Assembly (NCBI RefSeq): GCF_025950235.1
Contig: NZ_JAPDDT010000007.1
Span: 186,001-250,000 of the forward strand
Direction: 5' to 3'
DNA from: Luteolibacter arcticus
Lineage (GTDB): Bacteria; Verrucomicrobiota; Verrucomicrobiia; Verrucomicrobiales; Akkermansiaceae
Length of the DNA stretch: 64,000 bases
Under the pieces are notes generated by a model. It was not told the origin of the DNA, did no database searches, and was given only the letters and a program-made list of their open reading frames with translations. Numbering within the stretch: position 1 is the first letter of the stretch; each line of letters begins with the position of its first letter. A program made the translations under genes and the position numbers. This document shows positions 63,612 to 64,000 of the stretch, piece after piece.

Positions 63612-64000
63612 ATGCCCGCCTCCATCGTGATGACCGTCCTCGCCGCCGACCGCCCCGGCCTCGTCAGCGCCCTTTCCGAGACCATCGCCGCCCGCGGCGG
63701 GAGTTGGCAGGAGAGCCGGATGGCACGGCTGGCGGGTCAATTCGCAGGCATCCTGCGGGTCGAATGTCCCGAGGCGGAGTGCGATGCGCTGCTCGCGGCG
63801 TTGGTCGGCTTGGAAGCACAGGGGATCTCGGTGCAGGCCAAGCGTGAGGCGGCCGCTCCAGCGGAAAAGCGCGAAACCCTGGCGCTCGATGTCATGGGCA
63901 ATGACCGCCCCGGCATCATCCGCTCGCTGTCCGCGGCCATCGCCGGTGCGGGCGGCAATGTGGAGGACCTGTCCACGTCGCTCGAAAGCGCGCCGATGTC
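63612..64000 (+). CDS. Glycine cleavage repressor GcvR-like double-ACT protein, partial
   Basis: From ATG 63612 the frame stays open to the window end (129 codons). It encodes a first ACT domain (VLAADRPGLVSALSETIAARGG) and the start of a second (VMGNDRPGIIRSLSAAIAGAGG), the architecture of GcvR/ACT-domain regulators. The AT-rich stretch at 63535-63575 probably contains its promoter. Confidence 0.85.
   Translation, partial: MPASIVMTVLAADRPGLVSALSETIAARGGSWQESRMARLAGQFAGILRVECPEAECDALLAALVGLEAQGISVQAKREAAAPAEKRETLALDVMGNDRPGIIRSLSAAIAGAGGNVEDLSTSLESAPM

Overview
The window looks like a chromosomal segment of a GC-rich Verrucomicrobiota bacterium, probably a Verrucomicrobiales/Luteolibacter-type organism. 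Pointers are a large protein with autotransporter-associated beta-strand repeats and a DPDHDG...LQEF tail, several secreted TPR proteins, Gram-negative envelope genes (lptE), and an IS66-type remnant and DUF6431-recombinase cassette of the kind I associate with this phylum. All family names come from reading motifs and from memory; no database search was possible.

Region 1 (1-17.5 kb) is ordinary backbone. It holds a partial rsmI, then a minus-strand group proC - TPR lipoprotein - lptE (proline synthesis and outer-membrane biogenesis). Next come secreted or membrane hypotheticals, the 1193-aa beta-strand repeat protein, a KefF-like/KefC potassium-efflux pair, and a class C beta-lactamase-fold serine hydrolase. 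Two families of palindromic intergenic repeats lie at 671-966 and 13778-13847.

Region 2 (about 17.8-62.5 kb) is one long accessory island made mostly of anti-phage and mobility genes. From left to right: a 634-aa protein with a nuclease-like tail, divergent from a 2083-aa Avs-like protein (PD-(D/E)XK nuclease plus STAND NTPase) with a small overlapping partner; an IS66-family deletion remnant; a metallo-beta-lactamase-fold protein; a Gabija-like pair (OLD/TOPRIM nuclease and UvrD helicase); an IS3-family scar; a cassette DUF6431 - large serine recombinase - ParB-like - RepB-like; a PD-(D/E)XK protein next to an hsdS fragment (remains of a type I R-M locus); and a complete class 1 DISARM operon (drmD-drmMI-X-drmA-drmB-drmC), where X is an SMC-like ATPase built into the operon with 4-5 nt junctions. 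The right end is a mobile core: ParB-DNA methyltransferase fusion, DUF5681 protein, terminase large-subunit-like ATPase without a nuclease domain, a small QxK nuclease-like protein, an XRE regulator, DUF2924 and a second large serine recombinase. That recombinase ends about 200 bp from the 3' end of tRNA-Ser(CGA), the presumed integration site.

Region 3 (62.7-64.0 kb) returns to backbone: tRNA-Ser, a single-pass membrane protein and the start of a GcvR-like double-ACT protein.

The island combines DNA-modification defence (DISARM), nucleotide-sensing/OLD nuclease defence (Gabija), a STAND sensor nuclease (Avs-like) and two separate serine-recombinase modules, so it probably grew by nested insertions. 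The least explained parts are the SMC-like ATPase in DISARM, the ParB-methyltransferase/DUF5681/TerL-like operon, the small Avs partner and the 634-aa protein.
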